Assembly (NCBI GenBank): GCA_016271365.2
Contig: CM057456.1
Coordinates: 1,392,229,501 to 1,392,293,500, forward strand
Source: Neoceratodus forsteri
Taxonomy: Eukaryota > Chordata > Ceratodontiformes > Ceratodontidae
DNA length: 64,000 bases
Direction of reading: 5' to 3'
In this document: in pieces, positions 44,469 through 55,645 of the stretch
Numbering within the stretch: position 1 is the stretch's first letter
Layout of the letters: every line of letters begins with the position of its first letter
Translations under genes and position numbers: made by a program
The notes under the pieces: generated by a model
What the model saw: the letters and a program-made list of their open reading frames with translations, nothing else
Database searches by the model: none
What the model was told of the DNA's origin: nothing

Positions 44469-45676
44469 GTCAGCCGTCTTTTTACAACTCCTATCCCCTA
44501 CAACAGGAGTTTGCTTACCATGCAAAGAAAAATATACCAAAAGATTAAAGAAACATTGCTGTTGCACTTTTTAGTTCAATATGCTGTAAAGTATTTTAAA
44601 TATTAAACATTAGAATATAAAATCTTAGGGCCCTGTTCATGTGATTTGCTTGTTGCTGGACTGCAGAGCTCTGTGGAGTGACACCACTTTGCATGCTGCT
44701 AGCATTCGCATGTCTCTTGCTTCCTCCTGTGCTCATGTGGAGCACCTGAAAGGGGGCAGCTTGCACCGGGGGGGGGGGGGCGCGGAGCTGTGCCAGGCAC
44801 CTGGATTCTTATCAAATGCCTGGCCCAACCACACACAGAATCCGGTGCTGCACACCTGTGTTTTTGCCCATGCAGGCCTCCCATCAGTGGCTGGCATTCT
44901 GCAGTGCCTTATGCCCATGGCTACACCCAGCACCCTGTGAAGGAGACTGAGATCCACACCCCACTGCATGTGTCGCTACAGCAATGGGATGAAGCATCAT
45001 CCTTCCCGGCCAAGGTAGCATTGCTACCAACAATACTCCGGGGCCCTGGCTCCCTTATACCAGGAGTCTTGAGCCTGCTTCAGAACCCTGGTCACCCGCA
45101 TGATAGATGACATACTTCTGCTAGGCCTTTGTGCAGTAAGTAAAAACCTTTTTATTAAAGATCAGTTGCCAGCTTGTACCTTCAGACTTCCATGGCAAGG
45201 AGGAGGGCTGAGAATGGGGCTGGCATTTTTCTGCGGTGGGGCACTTCCAGCCTAAGGAGCCATAGTGGGGTGCATAAGGATTTATGGCAGGATCCTCTCT
45301 TCAGTGTGTTCCACACCCTCTGAGCGGCCAAGTGCAGTTCACAAGTGACTTATTGAAAGTAGTGAATCATGGCTGCACCCCAGATACAACCCCCCACCCA
45401 GTATGCCCAGCTAGGTAGCTCCACTTAATGGCCTGAATTAGGCACAAGGAAGTTGGGGGGTCTCATTACCCTTCTTAATTAGTCTGTTTGGCTTATCACA
45501 GACTGCTATATTTTAATTTGATGCACGTGTTATTAAAAAAAATAGTTTTAAAACCTGCAGCAACATGGGCTAATTATTAAGATTTGTTTATTTGCTCTCG
45601 TATGCAAGTTTGTCTGTGTATAAACCACATCTTTTATAATGGAAAGGGTCTTTCTTTTGTTTTTTATTTTGACCAG
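44469..45676 (+). other. 1.2-kb dynein intron between exons B and C
   Basis: Bounded by donor GT at 44469 and acceptor TTTTGACCAG at 45667-45676, with compatible phases. Most of it is the GC-rich repeat at 44626-45447. The remaining 230 bp before the acceptor is AT-rich. Confidence 0.85.
44626..45447. mobile_element. Candidate DNA element, related to the one in CR1-b
   Basis: The left end TAGGGCCCTGTTCATG resembles the minus-strand end of the 6975-7867 element (TAGGGCCGCTGTGCATG). The interiors also share pieces in the same direction: TTTATGGCAGGATCCTC (near 45280) with TTATGGCAGGGTCTAAC (near 7600), and CTTATTGAAAGTAGTG with TTTATTGAATACTGC. A run of 13 G lies at 44768-44780. The right end is unclear. 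Two copies would support a real family, but the match was judged by eye. Confidence 0.5.
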
Positions 45677-45779
45677 GTATGACAGACAGAAGCTGACACT
45701 GAAAGAAGTTCACAACTGTCAGTATGTTGCTTGCATGAATCCAACTGCTGGCAGCTTTACTATCAATACACGACTGCAG
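45677..45779 (+). CDS. DNAH11: Axonemal dynein heavy chain, exon C: AAA3 sensor region
   Basis: A 103-bp exon: one base completes the Trp codon from exon B, then 34 codons read [20 protein letters not shown] followed by [14 protein letters not shown]. The acceptor is GACCAG and the donor GTAATA from 45780, with the codon boundary exactly at the splice site. ACMNP is the sensor I segment of AAA3. After this exon the family continues with a short RHF-type segment, which I did not find in the remaining 18 kb, so the next intron is longer than that. YDRQK and [11 protein letters not shown] look most like DNAH11 as I remember it; DNAH9 and DNAH17 remain possible. Confidence 0.92.
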
Positions 45780-45824
45780 GTAATAATTAAAGTACTATTT
45801 TGTAAATCACAACCATGATATATG

Positions 45825-47882
45825 TGTAACCCCCCCCTCCCCACACACAAATCTGAGGTTTACCTTAATGTCTTCCTGGGCTCCACAATGCCCACTGCCA
45901 GGCTGGTGTCCCATCTCAGTAGGATTCTGCTTATTTACGTGAGAGTGCCATGCTCATCCTCTGTGCCTGTCCCTTTAAGAGAATAGCTAATCGTTGTGTA
46001 ATGAATGGTCTATGCTGGGTCAGAGTGATTTAAGACTTGCAACCGGCCAGCCACCACTCTATTCTGCTCCATTCTGCATTCAATACTTGTGTAGAGGGAG
46101 CCTGTATAGAAACTGTGTTTATTTACTGTTTATGTGCTGATATGTTTGAAATAGAGATGTTTGTCTAACGTGCTTTCCTTGCAGCTTATCTATCTGAATG
46201 GAAGCCACCATGTTAGGTCCAGGACTTCCAGTAGTTGGACCAGTCAGAATCTGGGGACCTAAAATGGATCCTGCCCCAGGGGTCTTGTGGGAAGGAAAAT
46301 CTGTAGTCTTGTAGTTTTTTTAGTTGGCACCAAATTAACCTGGAGGGGGAGCCCTAACTGTGACTGACAGCTCCTCCAGCCAACCGGAATGCTGGACTGA
46401 CAAGGGAAAAGCCCAGTGTGCCATGAGACAGGGTATCAGTTAGAGTTGGAGCTTGAAGAGTGAAGAGCTCGAGCATTCGAACAGCTGCTTCCTAAACGGA
46501 GTTCAGGGAATTGGCGGGAAGAAACCTAACTTGTCTCCCTGCCACCGTTGCTTATCCTTTGAACTGCCTTATAGCGGAAGTTGGACTTGTCCAATTCCAG
46601 CCTGTAGCTGCGACAGAGGGAGGACAAAGAAGTTTTGCCAGTGCTACTTGTGATTTGGACTGAAGATTTGCTCCTGTGAATCGATCAGCCCGACTTGTGT
46701 GTGAGACATACTTCGGATCAGGAGGTTTGCTCAGTGAAGCTGCTGAATTGCAACCGGACTGCATCTGAACTGTTCAAAGTTAGTGCTACTTATTTTGAAT
46801 GCACTGAATGTGTTTCATGGGTGGAGACCTGCTTGCCTATGGCCCAACCTGTTACACCAGCTGGGGGCTTCGCCAGCAGAAAGATGAACAAATATTTCCA
46901 TTTTGCTCATCCTGTCTGGGCCTTTTCCAATCTGGCCCAGACCAAATACCCTGCACCAGAGACTGTTTTGGTGAGAGACTGACTTCAGGGATCCAGCCCC
47001 TGCGCAACAACAACTCACGGGTTACAGCCACCTGTAGGAAAGGCCGTGCAGAGGAGGTGTGTCATGTCGGCCCTACTTCCCAGTGCTCATCAGTGAACAC
47101 CACAAGGTCTCCATTTTGCCTGCCTGTCAGCAGAAACCTGGTAGTGTGAGTACAGTCAGGGTAGCTCCCTGCAACAAGTGTTTAAATCATCTGTGGTACT
47201 AACTGATTTCATTTACTTTCTGGGTTTTTAAGAGACTGAGTCAACTGGCTCAGATTACAAATAATCATCTTGTTGTTTTGTATTTGCTTCCATCAAGGGC
47301 CCCAACATCAGCTGCAATGCCAGCCAACCCCGGACAATGCTTCAGGCTAGCCTGCGTAACATTCTGGGTACCCAGTGTTGTTGAACTGTCAGTTGGGACT
47401 ATAAAAGTGCATGCCAAACCTGAAATAAATCCGATTACAAATCATATGCCTAGATTCATGCCCCCTTCCTTGTTCACCACCACTAAATAAACCTGACAGT
47501 TTCCACATTTAACCTGGCTAGTGTGCATATTATTAGTTGGGTTATCGTATTGAAAGTGTGGAGTTGTGTTGCTAACCTTATTTCACAGGAGGTTTCCAGG
47601 GAAATTGCTGCAAGTCCAACCCTGGTGGTAAGTGTGAAGGGTGTGTGCATATTATTACTGATTTGTATTGACTGTGACTTAACTGTTGTACCAGGTACTG
47701 GGCCACTAGGAGGGTTAGTGGGTGGTTATAGCTTCCCAGAGGGCTATAGCAACATAGGTAGACACCCCGATACCATTACTGTGAGTGAAGGCACCTTATT
47801 ACTGAATCCAGGCCCCTCAACCAGTGTCCAGACATACAGACAAGGGTAGTAGCCCTTGGAATAGCACCACCTAAGGGTTACA
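45825..47882 (+). mobile_element. LTR element, probably a long solo LTR, with TATG target duplication
   Basis: It starts TGTAACCCCCCCC and ends AGGGTTACA, and TATG stands directly on both sides (45821-45824 and 47883-47886). Within it, TATAAAAG at 47400-47407 and AATAAA at 47486-47491 fit an LTR promoter and poly(A) signal, giving a long U3 and a U5 of roughly 390 bp. At 2058 bp it is long for a solo LTR. No gag or pol was recognised. It begins 45 bp after the splice donor of exon C. Alternative: a DNA element with short terminal inverted repeats (TGTAACCC / GGGTTACA). Confidence 0.6.
47400..47406 (+). promoter_or_regulatory. TATA box in the 45.8-47.9 kb LTR
   Basis: TATAAAA stands 86 bp before AATAAA at 47486. 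The spacing is plausible for an LTR with a short R region. Confidence 0.4.
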
Positions 47883-47886
47883 TATG

Positions 47887-48500
47887 GTAAAAGTAAGACT
47901 TTTTTTCCTTTCATGAGTGGGACACATGCATCTCACTCTGAAGCATGCAGACTAATCCAGATTTTGGATATAAGTGTATACTACGCCAGGTGTTGATTTT
48001 GTAGATGCTGCTGTATGCCTTTTTTTGTGTTAGGAAATGTGTTCCTAGTATTCCAGGTTCACAGCACATTTAAATGTGGACCATGGCAAAATAAAAAATA
48101 ATTTTTAAAGATGATGGTAAACCTGTTATTTAAAACTAGTCATTGTTTTGGTCTTTATTGTCTCTGAAACCATATTTCTTGATGACCTGTGCAAACCACC
48201 ATATCCATAATAATGCTGCATGAATGAATATTCATGGCTTTTGATACAATTAAATAAATAATTTAATTTTAAAGGGGAACTTTCAGCACTAAGCCTTGCA
48301 CCCAATTTGCGCTGTATGTGCAAAAAAAAAGTTACTGTACTTACTGTTTACTGCAGTACAGTAAATTGTATCTGGCTGATTCTGTTAGCTCCGAAGATGA
48401 CATTTGCTATAATCAGAAATCCCAGAATCTCTGTGGTATATCTACTGCAGCCATGGGAGATTTAATAGCCTGCAGCGCATGTTAGAACTTCTGTACAACA
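47887..48500. other. Unassigned intron sequence
   Basis: AT-rich, no gene or known repeat seen. Confidence 0.4.
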
Positions 48501-49200
48501 TAGCTTCTCCATCCACATCAATGCCATGCGACACTTCTGCTGGGATTGCCCTCTCTGCTACACTCTTTCAGTCCCTTCAAATGACACAGCCCTGATGGTT
48601 GGGATAACAGACTCCTTCACCTCTCTACTCTTGCTGTTGGTGCTCCTATTGCCTCCTCCCTCAACTTCTCCTTTCAGTTTAGAGATGTTCTTCTTTTTTG
48701 GAAGCAGGCCAGAGTCCTCCCCTTCTCTACAACATGGGAAACTCCTTATCTTCTTATAAATGAATGTCCACTCTCCATCCTCCCTGCCTTAGCTAAGGTT
48801 CAGAAAAACCTTCTCTTAGCTCCCCTTCCTTGACTGCTTCTTCTTCCTCTTGCCTTTCCAGCCTTGTCGACATGAACATAACTACACTGTCTCCTCCCTC
48901 CTTTTGGTCACTGACTTCATTCTGAAAGGTATGGACCAGGGCCAAATCCCAGCACCATTTTCATCAATCTGGCTAAGGCCTTTGACACAGTGGTCCATCC
49001 TCTCCTACTGGATAAACTAAGGAGGGTTGGGACTGTCTTCCCTGGTAGTTGTTTGATTCCACTCCTGCCATTCTGATCAGCACCAGTAGGTCCAGGTCAG
49101 AGTTGCTCCCCCCCGCCCCTGCACATCAGGTCTTGTGTGTCCCAGGACTCTATTATTGGCCCCATTCTCCTTTCCAGTGTAGCAGACTGACCAGGGCCCT
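48501..49200 (+). mobile_element. Degenerate L2-like RT fragment
   Basis: The + strand gives, in broken frames, SSLNFSF (48655) from the RT fingers, LAKAFDTVVHPLLLDKLRRVG (48972-49030) from the palm, and an SIIGPILL-like piece (49150-49170). This order fits an L2/CR1-type RT. No 3' tail or endonuclease was found. The boundaries are approximate. Confidence 0.6.
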
Positions 49201-49465
49201 CTGGTTCACCTCTCCAATCCCTCTGACATGGCTGTCCTGGGTTGCCTAAAGATGTGATACACTGGGTACTCTGGCCTAAATGTGGCACAGTACACCACCT
49301 GGGGTAGCAGTGGGGTACTTAGATGCTGACACACAAGGCTATAACCCCCCCCCAAGCAAACTGTTCATAACCTGCCCACACAGTCCTGCCCCCAGCACAA
49401 GTGACACTGTAAAAGCAGTAACACCCCCAAACCAAGAAATGTAGTTCAAACTATTTAAAGGACAG
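49201..49465. other. Short unassigned stretch before the gypsy 5' LTR
   Basis: No gene or repeat recognised. Confidence 0.4.
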
Positions 49466-50275
49466 TGTGACAGGGTGATCCCTGTCGGGGGTGGATGCCC
49501 ATGTGTGGGGTATCCAGCCCCCCCACTCCATTCGCTATTTGTTTCTGAGGGATGGCTACTCGTGCTGGGATTGAAAATGAAATACATTTGCTGTATGCTT
49601 GTCTATTTTAGGGTGTCACATTTAATGATTTAATGGAAGTAAAAAGAAAAAGATATGATGCGTTCCAAGGGTTGGCAGGAGAAGGAAAAAGAGGAGCGCG
49701 CCCTCGGTCTCCCGGTCTCCTTGCAAAACCCAGTGGAACCCTCATGGACTTACTGTCCTATAAAAACTATCTTTTGAGATGAAACAAAATGGAAACCTAA
49801 AACCCCCTTAACATAAACCCTCCCTTAACCAAAAAAAGAGGAATTGAGTCAAGACTAGAAAAGATAACATGTATGTCTTTACTGTTTGATGGGGAACTCC
49901 TGAGAATGAGAGGTTTATACTGGTTTTAGCAAAAAAGGGTGGATTACCTGATGGTGATGTCATACATGAAAGGTATAAAAAAACACCACTTGGAGTAACA
50001 AAGATAGATAGGGGAATTGGTTGAATACTGACTACCAAGTGAGGAGGACCTCAGAAGTGAGTGCTTGTTTCCACACTGTTCTGTTTGCAAAGGCTGAAGC
50101 TAAGCCTCAGGAATCTTCAAAATTAGAAAGTTTGCTGGATACTGGACATTGAATAACCTTTTACTTTCTGTATTTTTATTTTTTTATTTTCTGACTTCAA
50201 TAAAATAACGCACGTTTGCGTTTTTATGCACCTGACTTCTGGTGTGTTTTGTCTGTTTTATCCCATACCTTCACA
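49466..50275 (+). repeat. Ty3/gypsy 5' LTR, 810 bp
   Basis: It begins TGTGACAGGGTG and ends ACCTTCACA, with TGTGA / TCACA as inverted ends. TATAAAA lies at 49974-49980 and AATAAA at 50199-50204. It aligns along its length with the pieces of the 3' LTR, with substitutions and small indels, so the insertion is not recent. Confidence 0.87.
49974..49980 (+). promoter_or_regulatory. LTR TATA box
   Basis: AGGTATAAAA in the 5' LTR has an exact counterpart in the 3' LTR at 62635-62640, about 220 bp before the AATAAA signal. Confidence 0.55.
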
Positions 50276-50276
50276 G

Positions 50277-50294
50277 TGGTGTTAGCAGTGGGAT
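50277..50294 (+). promoter_or_regulatory. Primer binding site for tRNA-Leu
   Basis: TGGTGTTAGCAGTGGGAT stands one base after the LTR end. It matches the complement of the tRNA-Leu 3' end (TGGTGTCAGAAGTGGGAT) at 16 of 18 positions. This primer is common in vertebrate gypsy elements. Confidence 0.75.
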
Positions 50295-51225
50295 TTCTGG
50301 TACGTCTAGACAGCCTGGGAGATGTTATCAGTGGGTATTGAACCAATACCTAGACAGATGCAAATAGATCAGGGTGCTAAGGCAAAAACATATCCATTGA
50401 CTCGTGCAATGGTGGAGAAGACTGGAGAGAAACCCTGGACCCAGGTTGGATCTTGGAGCCAGAAGAAAGGCAAAGAATGAGCTGGAGAGCAAGACAGAGG
50501 GATAGGTGGAGGAGAGAGCCCTGTACGATCCTAGCAATCTCCTACGATGGCTTGGTATGAAGCAGCTGGACATAGAGTGGGAACGAGCAGAGGTTCGACG
50601 ACAACAGGAAGAGGATCGACAGCAGCAGGATGAGAAGTGAATGGATACCCTGCGAGCAGTCAAAGCCCTTAACCCAAGTCAGCCAGATTGAAATACACCC
50701 AGAGACATTAAATTGACAGAAGCCGATGACATCGAGGCCCATCTGTGGGGTACAGAATTTACCATGCCAGCTGATCATAATCCATTGTGCTGGCTCCACC
50801 AGATGAAGAATAAAAACTCAAGGATTATGCATTGGTATTTAGTACCACAGCCCAACCGCTTTTCTGTGAAACATAGGGCAGGGTCCCAACACCAGAATGC
50901 AGACTTTCTGTCCCATTATGGGGCAAATGCTGATGATAAATGAATTGTACACATGTGTGTATCCTGAATGAAAATTAATGTTTAGATGTGTAGATGAAAG
51001 ATTATGTCTGTACAGATATTGCAAAACCTGTGTAGAAAGCCTCAGGGAATTGAATGGTATCAGTTGATGTTAGCACATCAGGATTCAGATGCCATTTTGA
51101 TTCGTAGGGTCCCTGAGGTGGAGCTTCTAGTGTGGGTGGGCGGAAGTGCCAACCCTTCCAGGGTTCAGGTGGGGTGATTGTCAACAGCAAAGACTGTTGT
51201 CCTCTTGTGCAGGGGTGTGTGTGTG
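50295..51225 (+). pseudogene. Gypsy internal remnant: gag start joined to RNase H end
   Basis: The first part (50400-50640) is rich in Glu, Arg and Gln in coiled-coil fashion (LDIEWERAEVRRQQEEDRQQ), as in the N-terminus of gypsy gag. From about 50740 the frame reads FTMPADHNPLCWLHQMKNKN and FSVKHRAGSQHQNADFLSHY (50713-50943), the C-terminal end of Ty3/gypsy RNase H. Protease, RT and integrase are absent, so a deletion joined gag to RNase H and removed what follows. The stretch from 50944 to 51225 is non-coding. Confidence 0.8.
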
Positions 51226-51267
51226 TGTGACAGGGTGAGCCCTGTCTGGGGTGGATACCCATGTGTG
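51226..51267 (+). repeat. Gypsy 3' LTR, part 1
   Basis: TGTGACAGGGTGAGCCCTGT through CCCATGTGTG matches the first 42 bases of the 5' LTR. The match ends at 51267, where L2-d begins. Confidence 0.85.
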
Positions 51268-54200
51268 AGAGCATCACTGACCACTAGAGGGCATTTACAG
51301 TCAGTTTTCCCCAAGATAAATTTTACTTCTGAGATATACAGGTTTATCAGTCTGAGCACCGCTAGAAACTGCTCCCTTTGATACTCACTGCATCTGCTCC
51401 CTTTATCTAACCTTCCTGCCCTGAAGTTTGCTTCCACTCAATTCCTGCCCTGAAATTTGCATCTATTTAATTTCTCCCCTCCCCATAATCTGCCATCTGC
51501 TACAGATGTCTGGCTGGTGCGTTTTCCTTAGATTGCACTTGGTAGAGCTAAAACTTAGAAATTTCCTGTTCTGTCATGTCGAATTGTCCAGGACCTTCTT
51601 AAACTAGGTAATTTGAGATCTCACATTCTGAATTGTCCAGGACCAGCGTAACTTCTAATTTAAAAACCCTATCTAGTATCATCTGTCGGTACTCACAATT
51701 TTGCTGCCTTTTCCAACGCTAAGCAAGTTTCCCCACAAGTAGTTATGGTTGTGCCCGCTAGCTTTATCCCTACAATCCACCTCCTACTCTTAGCCTTCTT
51801 ACCCAGCTCTTCCATCCCTCCAGTGGTTTCTCGATTTCCTCCTAGTTGGGATCCTCTGGCAGATTGTGCCCATCTCAAGCTTGACCCGGAATTCTTGACC
51901 ACCATGGGAACTCTCAGCTCTGCGACCCCTAAGACTGACATCCTCTCACATGCCTCCAGCCTGGTCAGAGACAATGCTTTCTCCACTGTTGCTCTCAGCA
52001 CACTGCACTGCAGCCTCTCTCTAGTCAGCCACCATGAATCAACCCTACGCATTAGACACGCAGACACCGACAAACCTAAAATTCTTTGCAAACACTGGAA
52101 ACTTACTCGTTTAGTATACCTATTTCTCCTCCTTTCTGTTCACCACAACCTTGGACGTGCACTATCTAACCACCCCCACAAACCCGTTGTTGGCCAGGAC
52201 AAGAAAACCATCCGCATTGCTCACCTTAACATTCAAAGTATCCTTGCAAAGAAAATTACCTTTGAAGCCTGGGTCAAGTACTACAATTTTGACATCATCG
52301 ACCTCTCTGGAACCTGGCTCACCCCCAAAGTCTCATAGAACGAAAGCATGCTCAAAGGCTGTTCCCTAATCAGGAAAGATAAACTTAAAAAAAGTGATGG
52401 CTGCCACTTCTTTGTTTCAGAGAGGCTTTCATTCTCTGAACTGCACCTGGATTTTGAAACCACCATGCTCAAATCTAATTGAATTTAATTATAGGGGAAA
52501 ATAAAATGTTATCACTTCGTCTACCTACCCCCCGGTACCCCCTTCTCTGAGCTTGAATCCCTCATATCCCTCAAATCATACCTCCCAAGTAATAAGGAAT
52601 GGATTATCCTAGGGGATTTCAATCTAAACTGGGATGGTGGCCAGTCCGACAGTGCCAAAGATCTCCTTGCAGGTTCTGGACTTCACCAGGTTATAACCAC
52701 AACCACTAGAAAAAATTATAAATCCGGTTACAGCTCCACCATTGACTGGATCATTGCCTCCAATTCCTCCAGATTTGACAGCCTTTGGTGTTCTTCCTGA
52801 CTCAGTCAGCGACCACTGCACTGTTTTCTGTCACTGGTCAGCCAGAGCCCCTAAATCCACTCTGAACTTCATCCTCACAAGGCAATTAAAAAAAGCTAAC
52901 TTAGAGGAACTATCCCTTGCTTTTAAGTCAGCAGACTGGTCCTCCACATCAGTTATAGAAAACATCAACGATGCCCTAGATGAAGTCACCAAAACATTCA
53001 ACAACATCTGCGACTCCCTCATTCCCAAAAGGATTAGCTTACATGGAGTATCAAATGAGTGGATCACCTCAGACCTATTTAAACTCATGCATTGCAGAGA
53101 CCAAGCCTGGGCCAGATACAGGAAATCTCCATCTCCCACTCTCCTACAAGGGTATAAAACTCTCAGCAATAAATGCAAATCTGCAGTTAGAACTGCTAAA
53201 ATCAACCACCTAAAAAACAGCCAACTATATAACAGAGTTAATTCTAAAAAACTCTGGGGGACATTAAACTCCCTTTTGGGTAAAGATAAAAACTGCTAGC
53301 AGATAACACTACAGTCAGAAGGAAAATTGACGAATGACTCTACTTGCGTAGCCAACATGTTTAATTCCTTTTTCGGGGACCTTGACAACTATAAGACCAC
53401 CTTCCCCCCAGACACACCCAAGCAGTGCCCGAATCACACCCTTTCCTAGGAAGTTTCTCACCCAACTTTCTACTTCAAAGCTCTCTCTCTCTCTCTCTGA
53501 TACTATCAAACTGATTAGACAAAACAACCCTAGACCCAGTACCAGTCCTGATGGCCTTGATTTTTGCATCCTCAGACTCATAATTAAGGACATAGCCACA
53601 CCCCTTACCAACATTCTAAATTTCTCTCTTTGTTCAGGTGCCTTTCTAGTGGCCTGGAAAACTGCAACCATCAGACCTCTTTACAAGGTCAACTCTAAAG
53701 AGGATGTAAGCAATTACAGGCCTATCTCGCTTCTCCCACCCCTCTCCAAAATCTTGGGAAAAATAGTTCATTCTCAAATCACTGAGCACCTAAGTAAGAA
53801 TGACATCCTGACCAAGGCTCAACACAGCTTTAGGACAAAGCACAACACAGAAACAACTCTCATCTGGTTCACTCAGGACATCTACAAGGCCATGGATGAT
53901 GGCCTGTACATGGGAGTGGTCTTCATGAACCTTACCAAGGCTTTTGACTTGGTGTACCACAACTTGCTGCTTTCTAACTTTGCTGCTCTTAATTTCTCCA
54001 CAGTCAGTCAACTGGTTCAGCAACTATCTCAAAGAGCAGTCCCACAAGACAGTCATCAATGGTCATCAGTCATCTGAATGCCATATTGAGTATGGAGTCC
54101 CACAAAGGTCGATACTTGGGCCCCTCCTCTTTTCTCTATTTATAAATAACTTACCATCCATATGCTCGTGAACAAACATCTCCCTTTATGCAGACGATGA

Positions 54201-55497
54201 CGCCATATACGGCAAAGATGCAAACCTCTCCACGCTGCTCTCCAATCAGATTTCAGCAACTTACACACCTGGTTCACCTCTCAGGGAATGGTTCTGAACT
54301 CCAAAAAAACAAAATGCATGGATTTCACTGGCACTCGCAAGCCATCAAATTTCAATTTCACACTCCGAGACAGTGACAGCTTGGTCATAGAGTGGGTGCG
54401 CGAATTCAAATACCTCGGCCTCACACTTAGTGAGCATCTCCCCTTTGGCCAACACATAACCCTTCTAATCAACAAAATCCACCAGAGACTTGGGCTTCTT
54501 TACAGGATCAGGAAATTCCTCATCCCGGAATCAAGAAGTAGGCTAGCCTCCACCCTACTCTTGCCTTTCCTAGACTACGGATCCATAATCTACTCTCCTC
54601 AGAGCAACAGTGTCATGTTCACTACACTCAAATCAGCTTACAATAACATCATCAGATTTGTGATGGGGCTTCTCTGCCGTACTCATGGCTGTGCTCTATA
54701 TATGAGGCAATTCACTGGTTATCCCTTGAGGACAGGTTCATGTGGAAAGCCTCTATAAAATCCTCAATTATCATCTTCCGCACAGCGTCTCCTGTCTTTT
54801 CAAGAAGGCCTGCCCCACCTGCCAAACTAAGAGCTCTGCTTCTTCCCCTTTTTGGATCCCTTGCTGCAACACCTCATTAAACCAAAGATTGCTTGTCTAC
54901 AGGGGATCAAGCTCTTTAACATGCTCCCGCCTGACCTCATTAGCAGCCCCTCCCTCGGTATTTTTAAGGTTAAACTGAAGGGTATTTACTCTGTAGGCCA
55001 CCATACAACTGCCCTAGGTAGCATATCTAAGCCTCCTTTTCCTACTGCTTCAGAGTAGCCTTGAAGGCACCTTCCCAAACAACTCTGACATGTTTCTGCT
55101 GGGACTTTCCCCTTGCTGCCCCCAACCTTTTACTCTTACTGCTCACCACAGTCTTTCCATATCTCTCTTTCACTTCTTAGCTCACCAGAGGGTCTGCTGT
55201 TTTTCACAGTAAATTAATTCATGTATTCGTGTATGTTCTGTTTTTGACCTGCTGTTTATGTTGTATCAGTCTGTGCTTGAACCTTGCATTTTTCTCTTCC
55301 GCAATGCATGTAACTATTTTACAATGTTTTGTAACTTCTTTCCAAATTATCTTGTTTGTTTAAATTTTATCTTATCGGTAGGGTGTACATAGTGTGTATA
55401 TTCTGCCACTGTTACTACCTTTCAACTGGACACTTGTGAAAATGGGCAATTTTACTCACATGCCTTTCCAGTATAAAACAAAAATGAAATGAATCAG
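51268..55497 (+). mobile_element. L2-type LINE (L2-d), nearly full length, nested in the gypsy 3' LTR
   Basis: It contains a leader and ORF2. The endonuclease starts with IRIAHLNIQSILAKK (51745-52338) and has a GDFNLNWDG stretch near 52615. The linker with C-terminal endonuclease is at 52742-53299. The RT reads NPRPSTSPDGLDFCILRLII (53382-54077), GVPQRSILGPLLFSLFINNL (53944-54171) and a YADD box near 54188. The C-terminal part is at 54288-54758. The 3' end has CTTTCCAGTATAAAACAAAA and ATGAAATGAATCA at 55497. Six frames are used in turn, so at least five frameshifts have occurred. It is a subfamily close to L2-a. Confidence 0.88.
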
Positions 55498-55580
55498 GTG
55501 TCTGCCCCCCCCCCCCCCATTCCTTTTGCTTTTTGTTTCTGTGGGACGGCTCCTTGTGCTGGGAATGAAAATTCATTATA
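55498..55580 (+). repeat. Gypsy 3' LTR, part 2
   Basis: GGTGTCTGCC, a run of C, then ATTCCTTTTGCTTTTTGTTT and GTGCTGGGAATGAAAA match the 5' LTR from about 49508 to 49578. The last 14 bases are also the left copy of the L1 target duplication. Confidence 0.85.
55567..55580 (+). repeat. L1 target site duplication, left copy
   Basis: GAAAATTCATTATA here corresponds to GAAAATGCAATATA at 62259-62272, with 12 of 14 bases identical. The 5' LTR at the equivalent place reads GAAAATGAAATACA. Confidence 0.7.
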
Positions 55581-55645
55581 GACTTCCGGTGGCACCTGGT
55601 ATGGCTGCTTAGTTTCTAGCTCCGAGGTGGCAGTGCGACAATCTA

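Noticed and set aside
44389..44574. Open frame running past the end of exon B
   Set aside because: Codons after 44468 are intron. The Trp codon is completed by the first base of exon C.
46453..47149. Frames of 66-113 codons inside the 45.8-47.9 kb LTR
   Set aside because: They lack domains and overlap on both strands; the sequence is better explained as U3.
48501..48760. Hydrophobic 77-codon frame as a small membrane protein
   Set aside because: It overlaps the degenerate L2-like RT and the Leu-rich run comes from a pyrimidine-rich stretch.
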